This document shows, piece after piece, positions 56,644-64,000 of a stretch of 64,000 nt of DNA. Both the position numbers and the translations under genes were made by a program. Location of the stretch: positions 1-64,000 of the forward strand of contig JAGPVX010000018.1 of NCBI GenBank assembly GCA_018066805.1, in the 5' to 3' direction. Source of the stretch: Paraperlucidibaca sp. GTDB lineage: Bacteria; Pseudomonadota; Gammaproteobacteria; Pseudomonadales; Moraxellaceae. Positions within the stretch are counted from its first letter, which is position 1, and each line of letters begins with the position of its first letter. The notes beneath the pieces were generated by a model that did not search any database, was not told where the DNA came from, and saw only the letters and a program-made list of their open reading frames with translations.

Positions 56644-57573
56644 ATGGCCACTTTAATTATTGCAGAACACGATAGCGCGTCCATCAAAGGCGCAACCTTA
56701 AACACAGTGACAGCTGCCGTGAAAATCGGTGGCGATGTGCATGTGTTGGTTGCTGGCCAAGGCTGCCAAGCTGCTGCCGATGCCGCCGCTAAAATTGCTG
56801 GCGTGAGCAAAGTTTTATTGGCTGATAACGCTGCTTACGCGCATCAGCTGCCAGAAAACGTGGCGCTGCTGGTTGCTGAACTGGGCAAGTCCTATAGCCA
56901 CGTATTGGCTCCAGCGACTACCAACGGCAAAAATATTCTGCCACGCGTAGCCGCTTTGCTAGATGCATCGCAAATCTCGGAAATCTCAGCAGTTATCTCT
57001 GCTGATACTTTCGAGCGTCCTATCTACGCTGGTAACGCCATTGCTACTGTGCAATCGACTGAAGACATCAAAGTCATCACCGTGCGCCCTACAGGCTTTG
57101 ACGCTGCCGCAGCTGAAGGTGGTTCGGCTGCAGTTGAAGCTGTGGCTTCAGCGCAAGATGCTGGTAAATCAAGCTTCGTTGGCGAAGAGCTAGCTAAGTC
57201 GGATCGTCCAGAATTAGCCGGTGCTAAAATCGTCGTTTCTGGCGGTCGTGGCATGGGTAATGGCGAGAACTTCAACTTGCTTTATTCATTGGCCGATAAA
57301 CTTGGCGCAGCTGTTGGTGCTTCGCGCGCCGCGGTTGATGCTGGCTTTGTGCCTAACGACATGCAAGTCGGTCAGACTGGTAAAGTCGTTGCTCCACAGC
57401 TCTACATTGCGGTTGGTATCTCCGGTGCCATCCAGCATTTAGCTGGCATGAAAGACTCGAAAGTTATTGTTGCGATCAACAAAGATGAAGATGCTCCGAT
57501 TTTCTCCGTTGCCGATTACGGCATCGTGGGCGATCTCTTCGACATCGTGCCGCAGCTCGACAAACTGATTTAA
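56644..57573 (+). CDS. etfA: electron transfer flavoprotein alpha subunit
   Basis: The FAD-binding 309-residue alpha subunit. The C-terminal domain has [17 protein letters not shown] near 198-214, [14 protein letters not shown] near 226 and [25 protein letters not shown] near 243-267, which hold the flavin. It begins two bases after the etfB stop and is followed by a terminator. The pair serves beta-oxidation, matching the acyl-CoA synthetase and neutral-lipid genes at the end of the window. Confidence 0.96.
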   Translation: MATLIIAEHDSASIKGATLNTVTAAVKIGGDVHVLVAGQGCQAAADAAAKIAGVSKVLLADNAAYAHQLPENVALLVAELGKSYSHVLAPATTNGKNILPRVAALLDASQISEISAVISADTFERPIYAGNAIATVQSTEDIKVITVRPTGFDAAAAEGGSAAVEAVASAQDAGKSSFVGEELAKSDRPELAGAKIVVSGGRGMGNGENFNLLYSLADKLGAAVGASRAAVDAGFVPNDMQVGQTGKVVAPQLYIAVGISGAIQHLAGMKDSKVIVAINKDEDAPIFSVADYGIVGDLFDIVPQLDKLI

Positions 57574-57607
57574 TAGCTCGCGCTCATTAGGGCGCTAGCG
57601 GTTTGTC

Positions 57608-57637
57608 AAAAACGGGTCCTAGAGGCCCGTTTTTTTT
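57608..57637 (+). terminator. intrinsic terminator after etfA
   Basis: AAAAACGGG (57608-57616) pairs with CCCGTTTTT (57626-57634), with CCT/AGG extending the stem, followed by a long T run. It closes the etfBA transcript. Confidence 0.9.
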
Positions 57638-57734
57638 ATGCCTAGATTTTTTCGAAGAAATTCAACATTTGGTGGTTTTGTTTAGTCGTTGTAGAGTCTG
57701 CGCATTAATAATAAAAAATGGCATGAGCGATCAC

Positions 57735-58691
57735 ATGAACCGTTACGTTTCTAGCTTCTTCCTCATCAGCATAATAAGTGTATTGGCAGCTTGCGGTGGC
57801 GATAGCCGCGCCGCATCTGACACTGCCGTGAGCACGCCAGCTGCAACTGATAGCGCTAGCGCTGCGCGTGCTGAGCCATCGATCAATATTCCCCTCACTG
57901 ACTTACTTCCACCGCTAGTAGCAACCGATCCTGCGTCTGATTATGCCGAGCGTTGTGGTGCTGATGGCCTAATTTGTGTGCGCTGGGTGGAGAGCAAGTT
58001 AGCGGAGTGGGAGAAGTTTTTCGGCTGTGATCACCGCGCCGTTTTCCCTACGGTGTATCGTTTGCTAACGAAGCAAACGCGCTTGCAACTAGAAGAAGAT
58101 CCCAGCGTTTTTGATGACCCTGCAGGCCTTGGCTTTGAGGCGCTGCAGTTCTATGCACTTTACGACGAGATGATCACCGATCATCTGGCAGGTAAGCCGA
58201 TTGCACCGGCTTGGCAAACGGCTATGGATGCGGCGAATAGCGGCAATTGGAGTGGCGGCCACGATATGTTGCTCGCGATTAATGCTCATGTGCAGCGCGA
58301 TATGCCATTTGCAGTGGCCAATACCGGCTTAACTCTGCCCAATGGCAAAAGCCGTAAGCGTGATCATGATCGCTTCAATACCGTGCTCAATACAGCCTAT
58401 CCCATCATCGTGCGAGAGGTTGGACGGCGTTATGATCCGCTGATGACGATTGTGGCAAATCTTGGTTTGCCGGTTAATTTGGTTTCGCAACAATTAGTCG
58501 CTGTTTGGCGAGAGGGTGTTTGGCGCAATGCCGAACGACTCTCAGTATCGCAAGAGCCAACTTGGCAATCGTTAACGCATGAGAGCATCGAGTTGCAGGC
58601 AAATCTCACTGCAATAGCCATGAAAGTGGGTGAAACACCACAGCGTCGTAGTCTGCGGGATGCCTATTGTGAGGCTGCACTGGTAGAGTAG
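57735..58691 (+). CDS. DUF5995-like lipoprotein of unknown function
   Basis: A 318-residue putative lipoprotein. The signal sequence SSFFLISIISVLAAC has a lipobox ending at Cys20, followed by a Ser/Thr/Ala-rich linker to about residue 55. The rest resembles DUF5995: PTVYRLLTKQTRLQLEED, FEALQFYALYDEMI, PIAPAWQTAMDAA and the conserved GGHDMLLAINAHVQRDMPFAV, then KRDHDRFNTVLN. Two ATGs (57723, 57735) are possible starts; neither has a good ribosome site. It is alone between a terminator and an ABC exporter starting 28 bases later. No function is known to me. Confidence 0.7.
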   Translation: MNRYVSSFFLISIISVLAACGGDSRAASDTAVSTPAATDSASAARAEPSINIPLTDLLPPLVATDPASDYAERCGADGLICVRWVESKLAEWEKFFGCDHRAVFPTVYRLLTKQTRLQLEEDPSVFDDPAGLGFEALQFYALYDEMITDHLAGKPIAPAWQTAMDAANSGNWSGGHDMLLAINAHVQRDMPFAVANTGLTLPNGKSRKRDHDRFNTVLNTAYPIIVREVGRRYDPLMTIVANLGLPVNLVSQQLVAVWREGVWRNAERLSVSQEPTWQSLTHESIELQANLTAIAMKVGETPQRRSLRDAYCEAALVE

Positions 58692-58719
58692 CCGCCTTGT
58701 TTATTTATCGAGGCAGGGC

Positions 58720-60558
58720 ATGTTTTCTTGGTTTGAACGCCGCTTAAATCCTTTTCCTGAGCAACAGCTAACGCAACCACCGCGTGAGCTGTTGGCATTT
58801 TGCTTATATTTCACTCGTGGTGCATGGCCGTATTTGCTCATGGGCGCGGCCTTGATGACGCTGGTGGCCATTGCTGAAGTCTGGCTTTTTAGCTTTCTGG
58901 GCGACATTGTTAATTGGCTCTCGGTGCAAAGTCGCGAGACTTTTATGGAGGCGCAGCGCTGGCAGCTCATCTCCATGGCCGCCGTGGCTTTGGGCCTGCC
59001 GCTATTAGTCACTGCGCATTCGCTGCTGAACCATCAAACCCTGATGGGCAATTACCCGATGCGCATCCGCTGGTTGGTACACCGGTATTTGTTGCGTCAG
59101 TCCATGGCGTTTTATCAAGATGAGTTTGCTGGTCGCATCGCCACCAAGCTAATGCAAACCGCACTAGCGGTGCGCGAGTGCGTGATCAAACTGCTCGATG
59201 TATTGAACTACATCGTGGTCTATTTCTTGGGCACATTGGTGTTATTTGCTAATGCCGATTGGCGTTTGGCCATTCCGCTAGTTGCCTGGTTGCTATTGTA
59301 TTTATTGATGCTGAAGTTTTTTGTGCCGCGTATGGGGCGCGTAGCCCAGCTACAGGCCGATGCGCGCTCGCAAATGACGGGGCGTATTGTCGATAGCTAC
59401 ACCAATATTCAGACGGTGAAATTGCTTTCGCACGCCCAGCGTGAGGCGAGCTATGCCCGAGAGGGTATGGGTGAGTTTTTGGTCACGGTCTATGCGCAAA
59501 TGCGCTTAGTAACATGGTTGAACTTATCGCTCTATAGCCTCAATGCCGCGCTCTTGCTCAGTGTTGGCAGTTTGGCGATTTGGCTATGGCTAGGGGCTGA
59601 AATATCGGTTGGTGCGGTGGCCTTGGCCTTAGGTTTGGTGCTGCGCCTATCGGGCATGTCGCAATGGATTATGTGGGAAATAGGATCGCTGTTTGAAAAC
59701 ATCGGCACCGTGAAGGATGGCATTGGCTCAATTTCGGTACCGCAAGTGGTTGAAGATAAGCCTGATGCGGCCGTTTTAAGTGTGCCGCGTGGTGAGATTA
59801 TTTTTGACAAAATGAGCTTTCATTATGGCCAGCAAAGTGGCGTGATTGCGGATTTGAGCCTGCGCATTGCCGCTGGTGAGAAAGTTGGTTTAGTCGGGCG
59901 CTCAGGTGCCGGCAAGTCGACCTTGGTGAATTTGCTGCTGCGTTTCTATGATGTGGCTGGCGGGCGCATTGTCATCGATGGCCAGAATATTGCCGATGTG
60001 CAGCAAGACAGCTTGCGAGCACAGATTGGTATGGTTACGCAAGACACGTCATTGCTGCACCGTTCGGTGAGCGAGAACTTGCGCTATGGCCGCCCTGATG
60101 CGACACAGGAGATGACCGAGGCGGCGGCGCGTAAGGCGCAGGCGCATGGGTTCATCTTGTCGCTAAAGGATGCCAAGGACCGCACCGGCTATGACGCACA
60201 TGTAGGCGAGCGTGGGGTGAAGCTTTCGGGCGGCCAACGCCAGCGCGTGGCTATTGCGCGCGTGATGCTGAAAGACGCACCGATCTTAATTCTCGATGAG
60301 GCAACGTCGGCGCTGGATTCAGAAGTTGAGGCGGCGATTCAGGAAAATCTGTATCGCTTGATGGAAGGTAAGACTGTGATTGCCATCGCACATAGGCTAT
60401 CGACCATTGCCGCCATGGATAGGCTAGTGGTGATGGATGCGGGCCGCATCATTGAAGTTGGTACGCACGATGAGCTAGTGGCGGCTGGCGGCCTGTATGC
60501 GCAGCTATGGGCGCGCCAGTCCGGTGGTTTTTTAGACCCAGGCGATATCGCTGAGTAA
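58720..60558 (+). CDS. ABC exporter, fused permease and ATPase
   Basis: A 612-residue type IV ABC half-transporter. Six hydrophobic segments lie in about residues 35-300. The ATPase has Walker A GRSGAGKSTLVNLLLRFYD near 393, ABC signature LSGGQRQRVAIARVMLKDAP near 502, Walker B ILILDEATSALDSE near 522 and IAHRLSTIAAMD near 555. It is related to MsbA and lipid/peptide exporters, but msbA itself is at 33617, so this is a second exporter. Substrate unknown; the linked lipoprotein and the lipid genes opposite make a lipidic cargo possible. It follows the lipoprotein gene by 28 bases. Confidence 0.88.
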   Translation: MFSWFERRLNPFPEQQLTQPPRELLAFCLYFTRGAWPYLLMGAALMTLVAIAEVWLFSFLGDIVNWLSVQSRETFMEAQRWQLISMAAVALGLPLLVTAHSLLNHQTLMGNYPMRIRWLVHRYLLRQSMAFYQDEFAGRIATKLMQTALAVRECVIKLLDVLNYIVVYFLGTLVLFANADWRLAIPLVAWLLLYLLMLKFFVPRMGRVAQLQADARSQMTGRIVDSYTNIQTVKLLSHAQREASYAREGMGEFLVTVYAQMRLVTWLNLSLYSLNAALLLSVGSLAIWLWLGAEISVGAVALALGLVLRLSGMSQWIMWEIGSLFENIGTVKDGIGSISVPQVVEDKPDAAVLSVPRGEIIFDKMSFHYGQQSGVIADLSLRIAAGEKVGLVGRSGAGKSTLVNLLLRFYDVAGGRIVIDGQNIADVQQDSLRAQIGMVTQDTSLLHRSVSENLRYGRPDATQEMTEAAARKAQAHGFILSLKDAKDRTGYDAHVGERGVKLSGGQRQRVAIARVMLKDAPILILDEATSALDSEVEAAIQENLYRLMEGKTVIAIAHRLSTIAAMDRLVVMDAGRIIEVGTHDELVAAGGLYAQLWARQSGGFLDPGDIAE

Positions 60559-60560
60559 GT

Positions 60561-60598
60561 AGTTAGGCGAGGGACGTGCCGCATTCCCTCGCCTAACT
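60561..60598. terminator. long perfect hairpin between convergent genes
   Basis: AGTTAGGCGAGGGA (60561-60574) pairs perfectly with TCCCTCGCCTAACT (60585-60598), a 14-bp stem with a 10-base loop. It sits just after the ABC exporter stop and before the end of the convergent WS/DGAT gene. No T run follows on either strand, so it is either a tail-less terminator or an mRNA 3'-end protecting structure. Confidence 0.6.
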
Positions 60599-60618
60599 CA
60601 ATACTCGTCCCAGAAGGC

Positions 60619-61986
60619 TTAAGCGTTTTCCAACTCCACCAAACCTTCTTCCAAATACGCCAGCAACTTCTGCATATGCGGTAGCGTGCGGCGACAAGCA
60701 ATAATGCCAATCTCAAACTTCTCGGCATAGCTCACCACGGTGATATTGGTCGCTTGACCATCCATGGCGATAGAGACCGGATAAATGCCTTCGAGCTTGG
60801 CACCATTCCAGTACATCGTTTCGCGCGGGCCCGGCACATTAGAGATGACGATATTAAACGCCTGCCAAGTCGGCGCGATGCCGGTTGCCATATTGATGCC
60901 ACTGACGGCCAGTGCGGTGCCAACGTAGTTCATGATTTCCAGCTGGCTCATGTTGGCGAAGCGGTCTTTGCTGTTTTGCACTGAACGCGCAATGGCATCG
61001 AGACGCTCGAGCGGATGGCTCAGATGCGTGGCTAGGTTCGCTAACACCATGCCGACTTGGTTGCCGCCATCGGAGTCATCTTTGCGCAAAGACACCGGTA
61101 CCATCGCTACTAAAGGCTTGTCGGGCAGGGCATTTAAGTCGGTCAAATAACGGCGTAATGCACTCGCGCACATGGCCAAAACAATGTCGTTGAGCGTGGC
61201 GTTATGCTTTTTAGCGGTAGCTTTGATGCGTGGTAAATCCCATGACTGGGCGGCAAATCGACGCGAGGCGCTGATCGGTTGATTCAAAATCGAACGTGGC
61301 GCCTGAAACACCGAAACATAATCGGCATCGTTGCCACGAGCCTTAATCGATTTGATGATTTCTTTGGTCACGCGTGGCCAAGTGGCGGCTTGATCACGAA
61401 TCGCCCCCATAGCTTTACTGGCTTTTGAAATAGGCGCTGTGACATTAGCGACAACGCCTTCTGGCGCCGCTTTTTTTCGTGGCGGCATCGCCCAAAAAGG
61501 CACGGTGTCGCGGCAGAGCGGGTCTGGCGACATGCCTTTTTGCAGCATGCGCATGCCAGCGACACCATCGATGAGTGCGTGATGAATACGGCTGTAGACG
61601 GCGACTCGGCCATCTTCAACACCATCGATAATGTAGATTTCCCACAAGGGTTTGGCGCGATCCATCAGGCCGCTATGCAACTTTGACACGATGGCTAAAA
61701 GCTCACGAATACGACCGGGCTTAGGCAGCGAAATGTGGTGAAAGTGCGCCTCTAAATCGAACTCGGTATCTTCTTCCCAAAAGGGTATGCCGAAGCGCTT
61801 AGTGAGCTTTTGGTTGAATGGCGGCTGCGCGCGACGATACGACAGTGCCCATTCGGCAAGCTCTTGGGCGTAGTTGGGGCCGGCATCTTCGGGCGGTGAG
61901 AGCAGCAATAAGCTGCCAACGTGCATGGGCTGATTGCGGCGCTCTAAGAGCAAAAACATATTATCGGGTGGTGAAAGTGGCGTCAT
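60619..61986 (-). CDS. wax ester synthase/diacylglycerol acyltransferase (WS/DGAT)
   Basis: A 455-residue acyltransferase that joins acyl-CoA to fatty alcohols or diacylglycerol, producing wax esters or triacylglycerol. It begins MTPLSPPDNMFLLLERRNQP, and has the catalytic motif HHALIDG at 135-141, plus PLWEIYIIDG near 113, NDIVLAMCASALRRYL near 265 and the family block ISNVPGPRETMYWNGAKLEG near 370-390. AGGAT lies before the ATG at 61986. The acyl-CoA synthetase gene upstream ends 28 bases before it, so substrate activation and transfer are likely co-expressed. Confidence 0.92.
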   Translation of the reverse strand: MTPLSPPDNMFLLLERRNQPMHVGSLLLLSPPEDAGPNYAQELAEWALSYRRAQPPFNQKLTKRFGIPFWEEDTEFDLEAHFHHISLPKPGRIRELLAIVSKLHSGLMDRAKPLWEIYIIDGVEDGRVAVYSRIHHALIDGVAGMRMLQKGMSPDPLCRDTVPFWAMPPRKKAAPEGVVANVTAPISKASKAMGAIRDQAATWPRVTKEIIKSIKARGNDADYVSVFQAPRSILNQPISASRRFAAQSWDLPRIKATAKKHNATLNDIVLAMCASALRRYLTDLNALPDKPLVAMVPVSLRKDDSDGGNQVGMVLANLATHLSHPLERLDAIARSVQNSKDRFANMSQLEIMNYVGTALAVSGINMATGIAPTWQAFNIVISNVPGPRETMYWNGAKLEGIYPVSIAMDGQATNITVVSYAEKFEIGIIACRRTLPHMQKLLAYLEEGLVELENA

Positions 61987-62014
61987 AGTAGCTATCCTTA
62001 TATCTGCTCAGCTC

Positions 62015-63886
62015 TTAGAGCTGAATGCGTCCTGCGTGAATATCGGCAAAGGTTTTTTTCGTCAGCGGCACGAAAATATTTTCGCGTGGCAGTAAGAGCC
62101 AAACGTCATCGACAGTTTTCGGGTCGAAGCCAGATTGCTTGAGCTCGACTTTGCGATACTTAAAGGTGCCGGTGGTTTCTTGCTCGGGCTGTATGCGTAT
62201 GAATACAGGGACGGCGTAGCGTGGTAAGCAGGCAATCAATGTTGCAGCTACTTCCTTGCCATCGAAGCTCATGCCGGGCTTGAGCGTGATGGCTGCCATG
62301 CCCGCTCGGCCATCGCAGCCGGGTACAGATACGCCGTAGACTGCACCATGAGCAATGCTGCTAACGTTGGCCAGTGCACCTTCAATTTCGGTGCTGGCGA
62401 CATTTTCGCCTTTCCAGCGGAAAGTGTCGCCAACGCGGTCAACAAACTGAATGTGGCGCATGCCTTGGTCGCGTACTAAGTCGCCAGTGTTGAAATAGCA
62501 GTCGCCCTTTTTGAAGACATCACGCAACATTTTTTTCTCACCGGCTTCCGGGTCGGTATAGCCATCGAAAGGTCGGCGTTCACTGACTTCGCTAATCAAT
62601 AAGCCGACGCCGCCTTTTTTCACTTTGACTAATCGGCCCTTGGTATTGCGCACGGGCTCATCACTGTCAGCGTCAAACTGCACGATGGCGAATGGTAGAG
62701 GCGAAAAGCCGGCGGTTTCGGTGACACCAAAGGCATTTATAAAGCCGATATTGGACTCGCTAGCCCCATAAAATTCGTAAATCCGCTCGATACCGAAGCG
62801 CTGCTGGAACTGCTTCCAGATTTCTGGGCGCAGGCCATTGCCGGTAATCAGGCGAACGTCGTGCATGGTGTCATTGTCGAGCGGATCGCGGTTGAGTAGG
62901 TAGCGCAGCAGTTCGCCAATATAGGTGAAGCCAGTCGCGCGGTAATGGCGTAGGCGATCCCAGAACTGGCTGGCGCTGAACTTGCGATCGATGGCGAGCG
63001 TTGCGCCAGCCGACAGCACACAGCCCCATGCCACGGTGAGCGCGTTGTTGTGGTAGAACGGCAGGCAGCAATAAAACACGTCATCGCTGCGTAGGCGTAG
63101 GGTGGCGTTGCCGACGCCAGCCATCGAGGCGAGCCAGCGGTAATGAGTCATCACCGAGGCTTTTGGCAGGCCGGTCGTACCCGACGTGAAGATAAAGAAG
63201 CAAGGCTGGCGGGCTTGCACATGGCGCGTGCTTTCAGGGTTGATGCTGCGGCGACGGCCGGCATCGCGCGCTAAGTCGGTAAAGCCCACGGGGCAGTCGG
63301 CGCTTTCACTGGGCGCATGACCTTGGCCTTGCACCCAAAAGAAACCGATATCGGGGCGAGTCTCAAAGCTTAAGCCGGTGCTTTTTAGTGCATCGCTACA
63401 CTCATCGCTGAGCACCAAAATGCGCGGCTTCACGAGGTCGATGCTATGACGCAAGACATCACCGCGTTGGTTGAAATTGAGCATGCCGGCGACTGCGCCA
63501 AGCTTCACCGCAGCAGCGACACAGGCTAGTTGCATGGGGCTATTTTCAGCCAAGATGGCGACGGTATCGCCGCTATGCACGCCATGATGCGAGAAGCTGG
63601 CTGCTAGGCGATTGACCCAGCTATTGAACTCAGCATAAGTCCAGCGTCGGTCTTGCCATTGCACCGCAACGCGGTCGGGGGTTTGTCGTGCCCAGCGCTC
63701 TAGCACGCGGCCAATGGACATTTCAGACTCGGGCTTGAGTGTGGCTAGGCCAAATAGGCCACGATTAACCGTGAGTAGGTCGGGAATGGCGGCAAAAGCG
63801 CCGCGAGCAATATCTCGCAGGCCTACTTTTTTGACATTGGATTCTTTTGAATCTGCTGGCGTTGGGCGCTCTATTGGTGGTGGCAT
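62015..63886 (-). CDS. long/very-long-chain acyl-CoA synthetase (FadD6-like)
   Basis: A 623-residue AMP-forming ligase that activates fatty acids as CoA thioesters. The AMP-binding P-loop is FIFTSGTTGLPKASVMTHYRW in parts near residue 240, GNGLRPEIWKQFQQRFGIERIYEFYGASE-type motifs follow near 370-395, FNTGDLVRDQGMRHIQFVDRVGDTFRWKGENV near 475-505 carries the hinge, and GTFKYRKVELK near 585 carries the C-terminal lysine. The arrangement matches the fatty-acid-transport/very-long-chain subgroup. AAGGAG upstream of 63886 sets the start; the frame extends 14 more codons. It leads the WS/DGAT gene. Confidence 0.9.
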   Translation of the reverse strand: MPPPIERPTPADSKESNVKKVGLRDIARGAFAAIPDLLTVNRGLFGLATLKPESEMSIGRVLERWARQTPDRVAVQWQDRRWTYAEFNSWVNRLAASFSHHGVHSGDTVAILAENSPMQLACVAAAVKLGAVAGMLNFNQRGDVLRHSIDLVKPRILVLSDECSDALKSTGLSFETRPDIGFFWVQGQGHAPSESADCPVGFTDLARDAGRRRSINPESTRHVQARQPCFFIFTSGTTGLPKASVMTHYRWLASMAGVGNATLRLRSDDVFYCCLPFYHNNALTVAWGCVLSAGATLAIDRKFSASQFWDRLRHYRATGFTYIGELLRYLLNRDPLDNDTMHDVRLITGNGLRPEIWKQFQQRFGIERIYEFYGASESNIGFINAFGVTETAGFSPLPFAIVQFDADSDEPVRNTKGRLVKVKKGGVGLLISEVSERRPFDGYTDPEAGEKKMLRDVFKKGDCYFNTGDLVRDQGMRHIQFVDRVGDTFRWKGENVASTEIEGALANVSSIAHGAVYGVSVPGCDGRAGMAAITLKPGMSFDGKEVAATLIACLPRYAVPVFIRIQPEQETTGTFKYRKVELKQSGFDPKTVDDVWLLLPRENIFVPLTKKTFADIHAGRIQL

Positions 63887-64000
63887 GGCGCGCTCCTTAT
63901 TGTTTTTATTGAACCAAGTTTGCCACATCTTGGGCTCGAAGCGCGCGTCTACTTAATGGCCATGCTGACTTTGCCTCAGCTGCTATCTGCAGTGATAAGA

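Noticed and set aside
1..64000. CRISPR arrays, insertion sequences, prophage genes or biosynthetic megasynthases
   Set aside because: No spaced repeats, transposase or phage structural motifs were seen on either strand.

Overview
The window is a dense, chromosomal, housekeeping-rich stretch of a Gram-negative gammaproteobacterium. The gene orders gacA-uvrC-pgsA-tRNA-Gly, comEC-exbB-exbD-msbA-lpxK-kdsB-murB-rne and rluC-HAD-sppA-yceD-rpmF-plsX-fabD-fabG-acpP-fabF-pabC-mltG-tmk-holB-tatD are typical of Pseudomonadales and relatives. A single Lol permease, msbA directly before lpxK, and a wax-ester/triacylglycerol synthase with an acyl-CoA synthetase point (as inference only) to a Moraxellaceae-like or marine hydrocarbon/lipid-storing lineage. 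I see no prophage, insertion sequence, rRNA or CRISPR array.

Layout. 1-8.0 kb: phosphomannomutase, the elongation factor RfaH, glycerol kinase, a type II toxin-antitoxin (TA) pair, galE, a SPOUT RNA methylase, and the arginine genes argF-argD on the minus strand. 8.1-18 kb: monothiol glutaredoxin, an SPFH-NfeD membrane pair, a circularly permuted ATP-grasp/alpha-E pair of unknown substrate, a membrane fatty acid desaturase, BolA, the tRNA hydroxylase TrhO, a UPF0149 protein, RecQ, and a YgjP-like metallopeptidase. 18-27.4 kb: a PBP7-type D,D-endopeptidase, a GacA/UvrY homologue with a degenerate receiver, uvrC, pgsA, tRNA-Gly(GCC), a second paralogous TA pair, murI, glpD, an M48 lipoprotein protease and a glycerophosphodiesterase. 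27.4-39 kb: an envelope block covering lipoprotein release, DNA uptake, ExbBD, lipid A flipping and phosphorylation, CMP-Kdo synthesis, a low-molecular-weight phosphatase and murB. 39-42.7 kb: RNase E with a leader of about 400 nt. 42.7-55 kb: the rluC to tatD cluster carrying L32 and fatty acid synthesis. 55-64 kb: a TetR regulator, etfBA, a DUF5995 lipoprotein, an ABC exporter, and a minus-strand WS/DGAT-acyl-CoA synthetase pair.

How the parts fit. Most genes serve envelope biogenesis: fatty acid synthesis, phospholipid, lipid A, Kdo, peptidoglycan and lipoprotein traffic. Glycerol metabolism (glpK, glpD, ugpQ) is scattered over 25 kb, and the neutral-lipid genes close the window. The observations most worth following are the GacA homologue that has lost its phospho-acceptor aspartate; a near-consensus promoter that would give yceD-rpmF-plsX a leaderless transcript and that is bracketed by a perfect inverted repeat; the orphan ATP-grasp/alpha-E pair behind two tandem hairpins; and the two TA modules that end in the same 12 residues.

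Start codons were chosen from Shine-Dalgarno spacing, operon overlaps and family N-termini. Family names come from recognising motifs by eye; no database search was run.
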